DNA of 64,000 bases from Sphingobacteriales bacterium (GTDB lineage Bacteria; Bacteroidota; Bacteroidia; Chitinophagales; Chitinophagaceae). Both the position numbers and the translations under genes were made by a program. Under the pieces are notes generated by a model. It had not been told where the DNA came from. It did not search any database and saw nothing but the letters and a program-made list of their open reading frames with translations. Each line of letters starts with the position of its first letter. Position 1 is the first letter of the stretch. Positions 25,604-38,289 of this stretch are shown here, piece after piece. Location of the stretch: NCBI GenBank assembly GCA_003963365.1, contig RXJG01000005.1:1-64000 (forward strand). Direction: 5' to 3'.

Positions 25604-28600
25604 TCACTTGCAAAGTAGTTTTTGCGTAATGGTTTCGGCCGCAGTTTGTATTTTCAACCAATAAATTCCTTTAGCCAATTTATCTGTATTTATTATAAAC
25701 TGTTTCCTGTTTACCGGGTAAGTAGCAATCACCGATCCTTTAGCATCCGTAAGAGATATATTTTCCATTATTTCTTCCGACTGAATAAATACTTTTCCTC
25801 CGGTAACAGGATTGGGATATACCAACAGGTTATTCTTAGCATTGAAATCAACTTTTCGTATAGCTGAATAAGACAATGCCCCATTTTTTTCTATGATTCT
25901 TAAACGGTAATAATTGCTGCCTTTAGCCGGGCTGTAATCAGTAAACACGTATTTTGTACGGATACTATTACTACCATTGGCCATTACTTCCCCAACCTTG
26001 ACAAAGCCGGCATTTGTTTTTCGTTCGATAACAAATTTCTCAATATTTATTTCAGCACCCGTTTCCCATTCAATAATCGAAGTATTATCATTTTTTCTCG
26101 CTGTAAAGCTCAGCAGTTCTAAAGGAAGTGCTTTATTATGACCGGGCCCACCATTGTTCAGCCAAAACTCTGAGAAACTATTTACACTATACTCAGCATA
26201 ATATCCATTATCATACGGCAGAATATTAACATTGGCCCGGGTAATATATAAATAATTCCCGGTGGTGTTATCATCCAGTGTACCGTTTTCCTCCGGACCG
26301 TATGAATATTTTGTTACCCCTAAATCGTATGCTGAAGCGGGTTTACTGCAGGCAGCACATCCGCTTGCGTTAATTAATAATTCCGACTCCCGGTCAGTAA
26401 AAAAGAAGCGTACCATTACTGCACTGTCTGGTGTATTAGTTGGTTGCACCACAATATTTCTGTCGAGATAATATTGATTGTTACGGTAGCGAACGCTGGT
26501 AGTATCATTAATAAATACTTTAACGCTGGTGCTGCCTAAATTTTGTCCCCTCGGATTGATTGAAGCAATACGTTTACCGCCAAAATCAAAATTTACCCAT
26601 CCATTACCCGATACATTTTGAATAACCTCTTTTGGATTTACAGGCCCGGTATAAATAGCTGCTTTTTCAAACACCTGGACATCATCAATACCCACACCAT
26701 CATAATTCACAAAAGGATCACTGCTAAATACAAACCGGAAACGTACCTGCGGCCCGGTAACCGGTATATCAATGCTGGATACAATCCAGTAGGTTCTGGA
26801 AATTTGCCACCGGTTGTTTGTGGCATTATCATACCAGTTTGTTCCCTGGCCGGCTGTGCCTAATTTTTGCCAGGTTACCCCATCGGTTGAATACTCAATC
26901 CAATGATAATCGCAATCACAATTATCTTCGGTACGGAAGATATGACTGAATGATAAAACAGGATTGGTTAAACTCGTTAAATCAAAACATGGAGAATACA
27001 AATAAGAGAGCTCATTATTCTTATAATTACCAGTTAAATTAGTAACCCATGCCTTGGTTCCATTGGCAGCTTTATTAATGATGGGTTTTACAGGGGTACC
27101 CCATTGCCAGGATGATGTACCCGGTTGTGTGTACCAATATCCGTTTGAACTCTCAAAACCCTCATAGTAAGGATAACTTGTAACCGTAAAACTGTTAAAA
27201 ATATTATACCCGATAATACTGTCGTTAGGAGCAAAATTGTCTGTTGGATTTTTCACCCAGGCATCAATAGAATATGTTGCCGGGTTACTTAAATCTGCTG
27301 TAGTACTAAAGGTATAGCTGCTGCTAGTATTAGCAGGTAATAAAGGAATTGTTTCTGTAATGATAGCGCCGCCATTGATCCTGTACGAAACAGGTACATT
27401 ATTTAAAACTGATGCACTGGTATTGGTTACTGAAACCGTAATAGATGTGGCGTTGGTTAATCCGCAATTAAACAACAAAGGATAAGTTACCTGGTCCATT
27501 GCTACATCATTATTAGCCAGGCTGATGGTAACATCATCAAATGTATACCCATCATCTACATCATCTGCATTGGATGAATAACTTGAATTATTAGCTGAGG
27601 TTATGCCCTCTTCTCCAAATTTTATCTGAAAACTGGAGCTGGGTGCTTGTCCGGCATTAGTTAATAACTGGCTAACATTTATAAAACGGATAAAAATATA
27701 ACTTCCGTCCGTTACATTAGTTTGATTAAGATTATATGCCTGTATCCATGGCTTGGTATCATCTCCCCGTATCCATATATAGTTATTGGGGCCGGGATAT
27801 ATTTGCTGATGATCCCGGTAATATAAAGTAAGCCTTAAACCAGTTGCAGATGTATAACCTGACAGGTTTACTGTAGTGATTAAATTACTTTGTGTAGTTA
27901 CCAGGAAGTTGGTAGTAGCATCTAATGTTACTGATCTTGTTCCGGAATGAGCAAAGCCTGTATTGACAAATGTTCTTGCCCTGCTGTTAGTGTTGTTACC
28001 TGAAAAATCGCAATCATCCAAACCTGTTAATCCGGTTGTGGCAGTTGTATAAGTGGCAGCAGATGCTGTTTCAAATCCTTCAGTAAAGGGTAAGGTTACG
28101 GGGTTGTTTATTAATTGCTTTACGGTGACTGTGGCAGTGTCATTGTAATGCCTGGTATCACCGGTTTGGCTCACCCATGCCTCAATATTATATGTGCCGG
28201 CTGCAGAAAAATCATATGTAGCACTAAAAGTATAATTAAGCGAACCAGAACCGTTAATTATTGTTCCTGGTGTTTCTGTTACAATTGAACCACCATTAAC
28301 CCTGTAAGAAACGGTATATGTACCTGATGAAGCAGCATTATCCAGGTTTTTTACAGCAATTTTTATTGATTGGGTGTTGGTTAAGGCAGTGGAAGTATTT
28401 TGACGACCAGATGAAGGGCCGGTAATGGCCGTTAATTTCAAATCATTACCAAAATTTGATAATGAACAACTGCCCCCTGATGGTGTTACACTACCGGAAA
28501 CACATCTTCTGCCCGGCGCCCCGTTTATTCTTGCCCTAACACCAAACCAATACGTTTGTGAAGTGGATAAGCCATCCACATCAAAGGAAGTAGTGCTGGT

Positions 28601-30973
28601 AGTACCTATGCTAACCATATCATTACCGATCTTCTGAAATAGTTCATAATCAGTAGCACCTGTTACTGCTGTCCAGCTCAATCTAACATATCCATCACAT
28701 AAGGTAGAGATTGCAAAATTGGTTGGCATAGCCAATATGGTAAACTTATTATCGCTCTGATCTGTAAGCGCCGTATTGTTCCTGGAAATTCGCATTAATG
28801 CTTTATCTGTTGGAGTAAGACCTGTATAAGTCCAACGGTAAAGATTACTAGTACCGGGAATGGTACTATTAATCACATTCCAGCTGGTGCCATTGTCTAT
28901 GGAATATTCTAAAGTAAAGGGATCGGTGCCTCCATCCGTTGCACTCCAGAAAATAGTTTCTGTAGAGTCAGTCAAAAACTTTTCACCGCCGTTCGGGTAT
29001 TCGAGTTCAATACCGTTGTTAATTACTTCATAAGTAATAACATAATCCTGCGGGCCCTGTGGAACAGCAAAACCGTTTACGTTAATGGTATATGTTCCCG
29101 CAGCGGGGTAATCTATTGTTACCTGCTCAATGTTATTTACGTGATCTGCATTGCGGGTAGCATTATTTGTTACACTTGCAGGGGCTGGATTAAGTACCCA
29201 TGGCAGATAGGTGGTTGAACCATCGCTTACTGTTAAGTCAAGATCGTTTACTAGTGTTGCAGCGGCAGCGGGGTTAGCAGCCGGATCATTCCAGTATAAC
29301 ATCACTTTTAATTTAGCAGCATTAGGTGGTACAGTAATATTATTGGTTTTGGTTTGCCCGGTACTTACGTTATCCAGTAAATATCTTCCTGCTTCCAAAT
29401 CCTCCACGGCTTTTTTGGCATTCATCCAGCCAAAACCATAGGTATAATCTGGTCCGGGATTACCTAAATCATCAGCGCTGTTACATAACAATGCTTTTAA
29501 TAATGAACTTTTGGGATTGGTGTTCCCGTTTAATTGTTTATACCGTTCAACCAGTAATGCACTTACACCAGCTACAGCCGGCGAAGCAAAACTGGTTCCA
29601 AAGGCCCGAATGTATGTATTGATTGGTCCGGTTGTTCTTACATCATTTCCGGCAGCCGTTATCTCTGGTTTTATCCTGCCATCATTAACAGGTCCGCGGC
29701 TTGACTTTGTAGCCGTTATAACCAATTGTAAGTTTCCAATACCGTTTGCCACACTTAAAACATTCTTTGCACATTGCCATCCACTCTTAATAGTTGCATA
29801 ACCTGTTGGATAAGTGGAGCAGGTGAGTGCACCATCGTTACCGGCCGCAAAAACATGTAGTAACTGATCATAAGTTCTCACTTGGTTATCAGCATACTGG
29901 CTGTAAATATCATAACTGCCATCACCAGTACAACCATTTTCTCCTGTAAAATAAGAGTTGTTGGTAATAGGCATGTTATAATCAGTAATATAAGCCGGGG
30001 CATTAGTAATTATATTATAGAAGTATTGATTAACGATAGTTGACCTGGGTGCAAGCCCCCTGTAAGCCTCGTAAACAATTCCGGCTCCGCCAATAATTCC
30101 GTTTACTCCAACTGTGTGATTTAAATAAGATGGCGGAGGAAATAAATTAAAATAGGTAGCACCATTACGGTTAATCAGTCTGTCTGAATAATCAATATGT
30201 GCATTCGCATCTGTTTCGTCTCCCACCCCCACTGTTACACCTGTTCCTGATAAACCTCTTGCCGCACCAATGGTGGAAGTTAGGGCATACACATTATGCG
30301 TGGCATTGGTAATATATAATAATGGGGTACTTTTTTCAGCCGCTTTTTCTATGTAAAACACATAAGGTATGGCCGCAATTTTTTCAATATCAGCGGTACT
30401 GATCTTTGCCTGGAAAATATTTTGATCTTCAAACTCCGCATTTAAAATAATGGCACCAGTTGCTCTTAATTCTTTTTTCAGTGCCTCTTTATTACCAATG
30501 TTTAAGCAGCTGATATTTACAGAAAAATAATTATTGGTTTTGTTTTCTGCAGCGTTTTGCCAGGCATTGTATAATGATTTTCCTAATTTATCACCCGTTG
30601 CGGGTTCATATATACCTCTTACACCAAAAGATGCCAGCCTGTTTGATTCAAATGATGATGGTATAGATATCCAATAAGCATTATCCGGTATATACTGTAA
30701 CAGCTTAATACCTGCCTGTTGCAGTTTCATTAAACCCGGCGCATCAGGCAACTTATTAAACTGAACTATGATAAAAGATTGATTATTAACAGAAACTTTG
30801 CGTATATGGTTTTTAATTCTTTCTGTTTCCAGATTTGCTTCCACTATTTTATTACCGGTATGCAGTTTAATTACGGGTTGCCTTTGAGCATAGGTTCTAA
30901 CCGTAATCATCAGTAACAAAAAGAAAAATATTTGATAAAAGCAGTGGCTGGAACGATGTCTGCTAAAAAGCAT
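25604..30973 (-). CDS. giant subtilase (S8) with T9SS sorting domain
   Basis: I start at 30973 (MLFSRHRSSHC), which puts the signal peptide (FYQIFFFLLLMITVRTYAQ) at the N-terminus; in-frame ATGs at 31015 and 31030 are alternatives. Numbering from 31030, the catalytic residues are Asp271 (GVGDETDANAHIDY), His305 (LNHTVGVNGIIGG, a non-canonical form of the HGTHVAG motif), Asn397 (AAGNDG) and Ser480 (GTSFASPAVAGVS). Behind them come a proprotein/PPC-like domain, a fibronectin-III region (FDVDGLSTSQTYWFGVRA), two CARDB-like modules (YRVNGGSIVTETPG, YRINGGAIITETIP), a MAM-like module (YYEGFESSNGYWYTQP) and a C-terminal T9SS domain (LLVYPNPVTGGKVFIQS). Likely an outer-surface or secreted protease. 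Confidence 0.92.
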   Translation of the reverse strand: MLFSRHRSSHCFYQIFFFLLLMITVRTYAQRQPVIKLHTGNKIVEANLETERIKNHIRKVSVNNQSFIIVQFNKLPDAPGLMKLQQAGIKLLQYIPDNAYWISIPSSFESNRLASFGVRGIYEPATGDKLGKSLYNAWQNAAENKTNNYFSVNISCLNIGNKEALKKELRATGAIILNAEFEDQNIFQAKISTADIEKIAAIPYVFYIEKAAEKSTPLLYITNATHNVYALTSTIGAARGLSGTGVTVGVGDETDANAHIDYSDRLINRNGATYFNLFPPPSYLNHTVGVNGIIGGAGIVYEAYRGLAPRSTIVNQYFYNIITNAPAYITDYNMPITNNSYFTGENGCTGDGSYDIYSQYADNQVRTYDQLLHVFAAGNDGALTCSTYPTGYATIKSGWQCAKNVLSVANGIGNLQLVITATKSSRGPVNDGRIKPEITAAGNDVRTTGPINTYIRAFGTSFASPAVAGVSALLVERYKQLNGNTNPKSSLLKALLCNSADDLGNPGPDYTYGFGWMNAKKAVEDLEAGRYLLDNVSTGQTKTNNITVPPNAAKLKVMLYWNDPAANPAAAATLVNDLDLTVSDGSTTYLPWVLNPAPASVTNNATRNADHVNNIEQVTIDYPAAGTYTINVNGFAVPQGPQDYVITYEVINNGIELEYPNGGEKFLTDSTETIFWSATDGGTDPFTLEYSIDNGTSWNVINSTIPGTSNLYRWTYTGLTPTDKALMRISRNNTALTDQSDNKFTILAMPTNFAISTLCDGYVRLSWTAVTGATDYELFQKIGNDMVSIGTTSTTSFDVDGLSTSQTYWFGVRARINGAPGRRCVSGSVTPSGGSCSLSNFGNDLKLTAITGPSSGRQNTSTALTNTQSIKIAVKNLDNAASSGTYTVSYRVNGGSIVTETPGTIINGSGSLNYTFSATYDFSAAGTYNIEAWVSQTGDTRHYNDTATVTVKQLINNPVTLPFTEGFETASAATYTTATTGLTGLDDCDFSGNNTNSRARTFVNTGFAHSGTRSVTLDATTNFLVTTQSNLITTVNLSGYTSATGLRLTLYYRDHQQIYPGPNNYIWIRGDDTKPWIQAYNLNQTNVTDGSYIFIRFINVSQLLTNAGQAPSSSFQIKFGEEGITSANNSSYSSNADDVDDGYTFDDVTISLANNDVAMDQVTYPLLFNCGLTNATSITVSVTNTSASVLNNVPVSYRINGGAIITETIPLLPANTSSSYTFSTTADLSNPATYSIDAWVKNPTDNFAPNDSIIGYNIFNSFTVTSYPYYEGFESSNGYWYTQPGTSSWQWGTPVKPIINKAANGTKAWVTNLTGNYKNNELSYLYSPCFDLTSLTNPVLSFSHIFRTEDNCDCDYHWIEYSTDGVTWQKLGTAGQGTNWYDNATNNRWQISRTYWIVSSIDIPVTGPQVRFRFVFSSDPFVNYDGVGIDDVQVFEKAAIYTGPVNPKEVIQNVSGNGWVNFDFGGKRIASINPRGQNLGSTSVKVFINDTTSVRYRNNQYYLDRNIVVQPTNTPDSAVMVRFFFTDRESELLINASGCAACSKPASAYDLGVTKYSYGPEENGTLDDNTTGNYLYITRANVNILPYDNGYYAEYSVNSFSEFWLNNGGPGHNKALPLELLSFTARKNDNTSIIEWETGAEINIEKFVIERKTNAGFVKVGEVMANGSNSIRTKYVFTDYSPAKGSNYYRLRIIEKNGALSYSAIRKVDFNAKNNLLVYPNPVTGGKVFIQSEEIMENISLTDAKGSVIATYPVNRKQFIINTDKLAKGIYWLKIQTAAETITQKLLCK

Positions 30974-31044
30974 AGCAACAAGGGTTTTATTTATGCAGTA
31001 CGTAGTAGTGGGCATTTTGGTTTCAGTCATTAGGATATATTGTT

Positions 31045-31052
31045 CAAATATA
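31045..31052 (-). promoter_or_regulatory. -7 promoter element of the subtilase gene
   Basis: On the minus strand TATATTTG is an exact TAnnTTTG match. It lies 14 bases before the first in-frame ATG (31030), which favours translation from a downstream ATG such as 30973. Confidence 0.6.
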
Positions 31053-31146
31053 ATGCTTTAAAATGATGTTTTTTAAGGGAATTTCGCTGCCTGACTGTTA
31101 ATCTGGTTCGCCTAACTACTTAATAGTCAAATAACCACTTTTGAAT

Positions 31147-31154
31147 TATCTTTG
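31147..31154 (+). promoter_or_regulatory. -7 promoter element of mfd
   Basis: TATCTTTG is an exact TAnnTTTG match only 8 bases before the mfd ATG, implying a very short leader. Confidence 0.6.
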
Positions 31155-31162
31155 CTGCCCCG

Positions 31163-34100
31163 ATGAACCTGGATTTGTTGCAGCAGTTGTATAAAAATGA
31201 CCCCCGCATATTTTCTATTGCGGACAAACTTTCTTTTGCCCAGCCTCAAAAAATTTATCTCAGCCATTTACTGGGCAGCTCCTCGCAATTTGTAGTGTCA
31301 GCTTTGTTTGCGCATGAGTTAACGGCACAACTCAACCATTTAATCATCCTGAATGATGCTGAAGATGCGGCTTATTTTCATAACACGATTGAGAACCTTA
31401 CACATGCATTAGACCTGTTTTATTTCCCCTCTTCCTTTAAAAGCAAAAAGAATTTTCAGCATTTAAACCCTTCGCATGTAATGTTGCGTACGGAGATGCT
31501 GACTAAACTGAGTGCAGGTGGAAACAAGAAAATCATTGTTACTTACCCAGAAGCGATTGCAGAAAAAGTAGTGTTACCCAAAACACTGGCCGGTAATATT
31601 ATCTACATAAAAAATGGGGATGTTCTGGATGTGGATGGATTGATGGAGAAGATGGTGAACTACGGTTTTGAAAGAACGGACTTTGTGTATGAACCCGGGC
31701 AGTTTGCTTTACGTGGAGGTATTTTGGATATCTACTCTTTTGGTAATGAAAAACCATATCGTGTTGAATTGTTTGGTAACGATGTTGACTCCATAAGAAT
31801 TTTTGACCCAGAAACACAGTTGAGTGAAAGAAAATTGTTGCAGGTTTCTATTATTCCCAATGTAGAAACACAATTTACAACCGGAGAAAAAGTTTCCCTG
31901 TTTGAATTTTTGCCGGAAAATACAGTTGTATGGTTACAGGATTGGGATGTAATAAAGGAAAAGATTAATGAGCAGGAAGATGAACTGGATGCTTTTCTTT
32001 CGCTGACGGCTAATAGCCAACAGCGAACAACTTCAGATGAGGATTCTACCAAAACGGAAAAGAGAGATACAACTGCTGATGATTTTATAAATGCCAGCAT
32101 ACTTGAACAACAAATTCTGCAGCGGCATATCATCGAGTTTGGTTATACTGCCTGCCTGGCAAAAAATGACAATACACAAATGACAGCTGACAGTAAATCA
32201 GCTTCTGTAAGCCCTCAACCCGCAACCGTTAACTTCTCTACGAAAGAACAACCAGCCTTTAACCGCCAGTTTGATTTTCTTATTAAAGATTTAAAAACAT
32301 GGGAAGCTAAAAAGTATAACATCTATTTGTTTGCAGAGAATCCAAAACAATTAGAACGTTTATACTCCATCTTTACTGATTTAAAATCGGAAATAAAATT
32401 TACACCTGTTCCTATTGCCATTCACGAAGGTTTTATTGATGATGATTTGAAAGTGGTTTGTTATACTGACCACCAAATCTTTCAGCGTTATCATAAATAC
32501 AAAGTCAAACAGGCTTATAACAAGAATAAAGCTTTAACGCTTCGTTCTTTGCGGGAATTACAACCCGGCGATTTCGTAACGCATATTGACCATGGTGTGG
32601 GTACTTACAGCGGTTTGCAAAAAATTGAAGTGAATGGCAAACTGCAGGAAGCCCTGCGCATCATTTATAAAGACAGTGATATTTTATATGTTAATATCAA
32701 CTCGCTTCATAAAATATCCAAATACACCGGTAAAGAAGGATCTGTTCCTAAAATAAATAAACTTGGCAGTGATGCATGGGCAAGACTGAAAGAAAAAACC
32801 AAAACAAGAGTAAAAGAAATCGCCTTTGACTTAATAAAGCTGTATGCACAGCGAAAAGCACAACAGGGGTTCCAGCATTCGCCGGATAATTATATGCAAA
32901 CAGAGCTGGAAGCTTCTTTTATTTATGAAGATACACCTGACCAGAGTAAAGCCACAGCCGATGTAAAGAAGGATATGGAATCACCATCACCAATGGATAG
33001 ATTAGTGTGTGGCGATGTTGGTTTTGGCAAAACTGAAATTGCAGTAAGAGCAGCTTTCAAAACCTGCGTGGATGGAAAACAGGCGGTTGTTTTAGTACCC
33101 ACAACTATTCTAGCCTTTCAGCATTATAAAACATTTAGTGAGCGGTTGAAAGATTTCCCGGTAACAGTTGATTATATTAACCGGTTTAAATCTTCCAAAG
33201 AGAAAAAAGAAACATTGAAGAAAGTAGTGGAAGGAAAGATTGATATCATCATTGGTACACATGCCTTGCTGGGTAAAGAGGTTAAGTTTAAAGATCTGGG
33301 ATTAATGATTATTGATGAAGAACAAAAATTTGGTGTGGGACATAAAGAAAAAATTAAAACACTCCGCACTACCGTAGATTGTTTAACACTCACCGCCACT
33401 CCCATTCCACGAACCCTGCAGTTTAGTTTAATGGGTGCAAGAGATTTAAGTATCATCAACACTCCGCCGCCAAACCGTCAACCCATACAAACAGAAATTC
33501 AAACCTTCAACGAAGATTTTATCCGTGAAGCCATCTATTTTGAAGCAGAACGTGGCGGACAGGTATTCTTCATTCACAACCGGGTGCAGGGATTGCCGGA
33601 GATGGCAGCAATGATACAGGCTTTGTGCCCCGATTTAAGCGTAAGCTATGCACACGGACAAATGGAAGGTCATCAGCTGGAAGAAAAGATTTTAGATTTC
33701 ATTGATAAAAGATATGATGTGCTGGTGTGTACCAATATCGTTGAAAGTGGCGTGGATATTTCCAATGTAAACACCATCATCATCAACAATGCTCATCATT
33801 TTGGTTTGAGTGATTTACACCAGTTACGTGGCCGCGTGGGTCGCAGTAATAAAAAAGCATTTTGTTATTTGCTGGCTCCGTCAATAGCAACATTGCCAAG
33901 TGATTCAAGAAAACGCTTACAAACATTAGAACAACATAGTGAGCTGGGAAGTGGTTTTCAAATCGCCATGAGAGATTTGGACATTCGTGGCGCCGGTAAT
34001 TTACTCGGTGGTGAGCAAAGTGGTTTTATGGCGGAGATTGGTTTTGAAATGTACCAGAAGATTTTAGATGAAGCCATCCGTGAATTAAAACGTACCAGGT

Positions 34101-34603
34101 TTAAAGAACTGTTTAAAGAAGAAATTCAAAAGCAGGATGACTATGTGCAGGATTGTACGATTGATACTGATTTGGAAATATTAATTCCGGATGCTTATGT
34201 AGAAAGTATCACCGAACGTTTATCCTTATATACAAGGTTGGATAATTGCGATACCGAAGAAGATTTACAAAACTTCCATAAAGAAATGATTGACCGCTTT
34301 GGTCCAATACCACCGCAAGTGGAAGATTTGTTTACTACAGTTCGTTGTCGTAAGCTGGCAATAGAACTGGGTTTTGAGCGACTGATCTTAAAAGAAGAAA
34401 AACTGCGTTGTTATTTTGTAAGTAATCCTGACTCACCTTATTTTGAATCAGCCGCCTTTAATAAAATTCTCAGCTTCATCCAAACACAAACCAACAAGGC
34501 CAAATTGAAACAGGTGAATAAATTATTTATGCTGATTGTGGAGGATGTTAAGTCAATGGAAGTGCTGTATAATTTCCTCAAACGGATGAGTGAATATAAA
34601 TAA
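31163..34603 (+). CDS. mfd: transcription-repair coupling factor Mfd
   Basis: 1146 residues. Mfd displaces stalled RNA polymerase and recruits UvrA to the lesion. Order of domains: UvrB-like domains (FVYEPGQFALRGGILDIYSF), the RNA-polymerase-interacting CarD-like domain (LQPGDFVTHIDHGVGTYSGL), the translocase with Walker A (CGDVGFGKTEIAVRAAFK), DEEQ box (LMIIDEEQKFGVGHKEK), TATPIPRTLQFSLMG and helicase motif VI (HQLRGRVGRSNKKAFCY), and the C-terminal TRCF domain. A poorly conserved serine/threonine-rich linker (LTANSQQRTTSDEDSTKTEK) replaces part of the UvrB-like region. Length is normal. Confidence 0.97.
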   Translation: MNLDLLQQLYKNDPRIFSIADKLSFAQPQKIYLSHLLGSSSQFVVSALFAHELTAQLNHLIILNDAEDAAYFHNTIENLTHALDLFYFPSSFKSKKNFQHLNPSHVMLRTEMLTKLSAGGNKKIIVTYPEAIAEKVVLPKTLAGNIIYIKNGDVLDVDGLMEKMVNYGFERTDFVYEPGQFALRGGILDIYSFGNEKPYRVELFGNDVDSIRIFDPETQLSERKLLQVSIIPNVETQFTTGEKVSLFEFLPENTVVWLQDWDVIKEKINEQEDELDAFLSLTANSQQRTTSDEDSTKTEKRDTTADDFINASILEQQILQRHIIEFGYTACLAKNDNTQMTADSKSASVSPQPATVNFSTKEQPAFNRQFDFLIKDLKTWEAKKYNIYLFAENPKQLERLYSIFTDLKSEIKFTPVPIAIHEGFIDDDLKVVCYTDHQIFQRYHKYKVKQAYNKNKALTLRSLRELQPGDFVTHIDHGVGTYSGLQKIEVNGKLQEALRIIYKDSDILYVNINSLHKISKYTGKEGSVPKINKLGSDAWARLKEKTKTRVKEIAFDLIKLYAQRKAQQGFQHSPDNYMQTELEASFIYEDTPDQSKATADVKKDMESPSPMDRLVCGDVGFGKTEIAVRAAFKTCVDGKQAVVLVPTTILAFQHYKTFSERLKDFPVTVDYINRFKSSKEKKETLKKVVEGKIDIIIGTHALLGKEVKFKDLGLMIIDEEQKFGVGHKEKIKTLRTTVDCLTLTATPIPRTLQFSLMGARDLSIINTPPPNRQPIQTEIQTFNEDFIREAIYFEAERGGQVFFIHNRVQGLPEMAAMIQALCPDLSVSYAHGQMEGHQLEEKILDFIDKRYDVLVCTNIVESGVDISNVNTIIINNAHHFGLSDLHQLRGRVGRSNKKAFCYLLAPSIATLPSDSRKRLQTLEQHSELGSGFQIAMRDLDIRGAGNLLGGEQSGFMAEIGFEMYQKILDEAIRELKRTRFKELFKEEIQKQDDYVQDCTIDTDLEILIPDAYVESITERLSLYTRLDNCDTEEDLQNFHKEMIDRFGPIPPQVEDLFTTVRCRKLAIELGFERLILKEEKLRCYFVSNPDSPYFESAAFNKILSFIQTQTNKAKLKQVNKLFMLIVEDVKSMEVLYNFLKRMSEYK

Positions 34604-34604
34604 A

Positions 34605-34630
34605 AAAGCCGGTCAATAAAACCAGCTTTC
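34605..34630. terminator. weak terminator between mfd and the convergent small gene
   Basis: AAAGCCGGT and ACCAGCTTT form a 9-bp stem with one G-T pair and a CAATAAA loop. No long T-tract follows on either strand. Confidence 0.5.
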
Positions 34631-34650
34631 CAATAAATATCTTACTGTAA

Positions 34651-34857
34651 TTATTCCCAGCCCTTTTTTGCAATACCAGCTTCAATCGCTGCCAGTGCTT
34701 TAGCTTCATTCAGCAGGGTGGTTAATTTATTTCCTTTGCCATCATGGCCCTGCGCCATATAAGCACCTTTAGCTGTTTTTGTAATTACTGCATCGTGGAT
34801 AGGTACACCTTTTTCTTTTGTTTTCACATTATACGCAGTAAGTGTTACGTTAGACAT
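34651..34857 (-). CDS. small conserved-looking protein of unknown function
   Basis: A 68-residue soluble protein (MSNVTLTAYNVKTKEKGVPI at the start; GAYMAQGHDGKGNKLTTLLN in the middle; a C-terminal alanine-rich helix). It has regular strand-strand-helix periodicity and codon use like real genes, but no family I recognise. It follows gyrB with a gap of 58 bases on the same strand and could be co-transcribed with it. Confidence 0.65.
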   Translation of the reverse strand: MSNVTLTAYNVKTKEKGVPIHDAVITKTAKGAYMAQGHDGKGNKLTTLLNEAKALAAIEAGIAKKGWE

Positions 34858-34915
34858 AAGCTTATTTTTTTTGAGTTAGTAATCTTGTTTGTTTGCCGAA
34901 GGTAGTAAGAAAATT

Positions 34916-37200
<2,285 letters not shown>

Positions 37201-37208
37201 TAAATTTG
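37201..37208 (+). promoter_or_regulatory. -7 promoter element of the AraC regulator
   Basis: TAAATTTG is an exact TAnnTTTG match ending 8 bases before the ATG at 37217; the next ATG is at 37265. Confidence 0.55.
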
Positions 37209-37216
37209 CAGTTCTC

Positions 37217-38152
37217 ATGTATCAGCCGTTGGACATATTATCAGCAGCACAAAAGCGACCAGTAATGCTGGACGAAATGGAATTATTAACCACTTCGCAA
37301 AAGCAAATCCCTGGTTCGGTTGAGTACAGCATACTTCGTTACCGTCTTAATCCTCAAACTACTATTGAGGACATGGGAATGCTGGTGTATAATTACCAGC
37401 CAAAATCGAAAGAGAACAGCCTGGAATTGCGTTTTTGTGTTACGGGTAATGCTTACTGCACAAATAAAAAATGTGAAGGAGGTATATGTGCCAAAACCGG
37501 CCTTAGTTCCTGCAACGAAAGAACGAACACGATCGATGTATTAAGCTTTAAGTTTTCCAGTAGTTATTTATCTCAGTTTGTAAAAGGCAAGCAAATCGTT
37601 AATAAGTCTGATGAAGTATTAGCATTCAAGCATCGTTCGTCATTCAGCAAAATGGTAAACCTGTGTAACCGTACCAGGGCAGTACTGGATAATTTGCTAA
37701 ACCATACTTACAGTGAAACTTTAGAGAATATTTATGTGAACAGCCAGTTGCAGACTTTATTGTTGTACGGACTGGAATGTTTGATTGATGAAAAAGCAGA
37801 AGAAAGCTTTGCCTGTAAATTCCTTGCCAGCGAAACGGAACGGGAAAAAATTTCCAAAGCAAGGGAGGTATTATTACAGCATATAGGTGAGCCCATCACT
37901 ATTAAAGAACTTAGCCGTAAAGTAGCTATCAACGAATGCTACCTTAAAAAAGGTTTCAAAGAAATGTTTGGTACCACCATCTTTGATTTCTACCAGGGCC
38001 AACGAATGGAACATGCTAAATATTTGCTCTACGAAAAAGGACTGAGTGTAACAGATGTTTCTGCTTTACTGGGGTATTCTTCCATTTCTCATTTCTCCAC
38101 CGCCTTTAAAAAGCATACCGGATTGAAGCCTTGTGAGTTATTGATGCGCTAA
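37217..38152 (+). CDS. AraC-family regulator with N-terminal cysteine cluster
   Basis: About 311 residues. The C-terminal 100 residues form the double helix-turn-helix (ITIKELSRKVAINECYLKKG and GLSVTDVSALLGYSSISHFS, then FKKHTGLKPCELL). The N-terminal sensor domain contains AYCTNKKCEGGICAKTGLSS followed by another cysteine: four cysteines spaced C-x4-C-x4-C-x7-C (residues 81, 86, 91 and 99 from this start), plus one at 74. This could bind a metal or iron-sulphur cluster or act as a thiol switch. The longer frame from TTG 37163 would include the promoter and is rejected. The target is unknown; the nearby efflux and haem genes are candidates. Confidence 0.85.
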   Translation: MYQPLDILSAAQKRPVMLDEMELLTTSQKQIPGSVEYSILRYRLNPQTTIEDMGMLVYNYQPKSKENSLELRFCVTGNAYCTNKKCEGGICAKTGLSSCNERTNTIDVLSFKFSSSYLSQFVKGKQIVNKSDEVLAFKHRSSFSKMVNLCNRTRAVLDNLLNHTYSETLENIYVNSQLQTLLLYGLECLIDEKAEESFACKFLASETEREKISKAREVLLQHIGEPITIKELSRKVAINECYLKKGFKEMFGTTIFDFYQGQRMEHAKYLLYEKGLSVTDVSALLGYSSISHFSTAFKKHTGLKPCELLMR

Positions 38153-38289
38153 TTTCTTTTTTTATACCCTTCTTTCACAATGCGCAGACCGGTTATCCCA
38201 ACTGTGTAAACAAGTTAAATCCCTTCTTCCGTTTGTTAGCCGTTAACCAATCATTAAAAGGGTAAACCCTTAGTTTCTAAAAAAATTAA

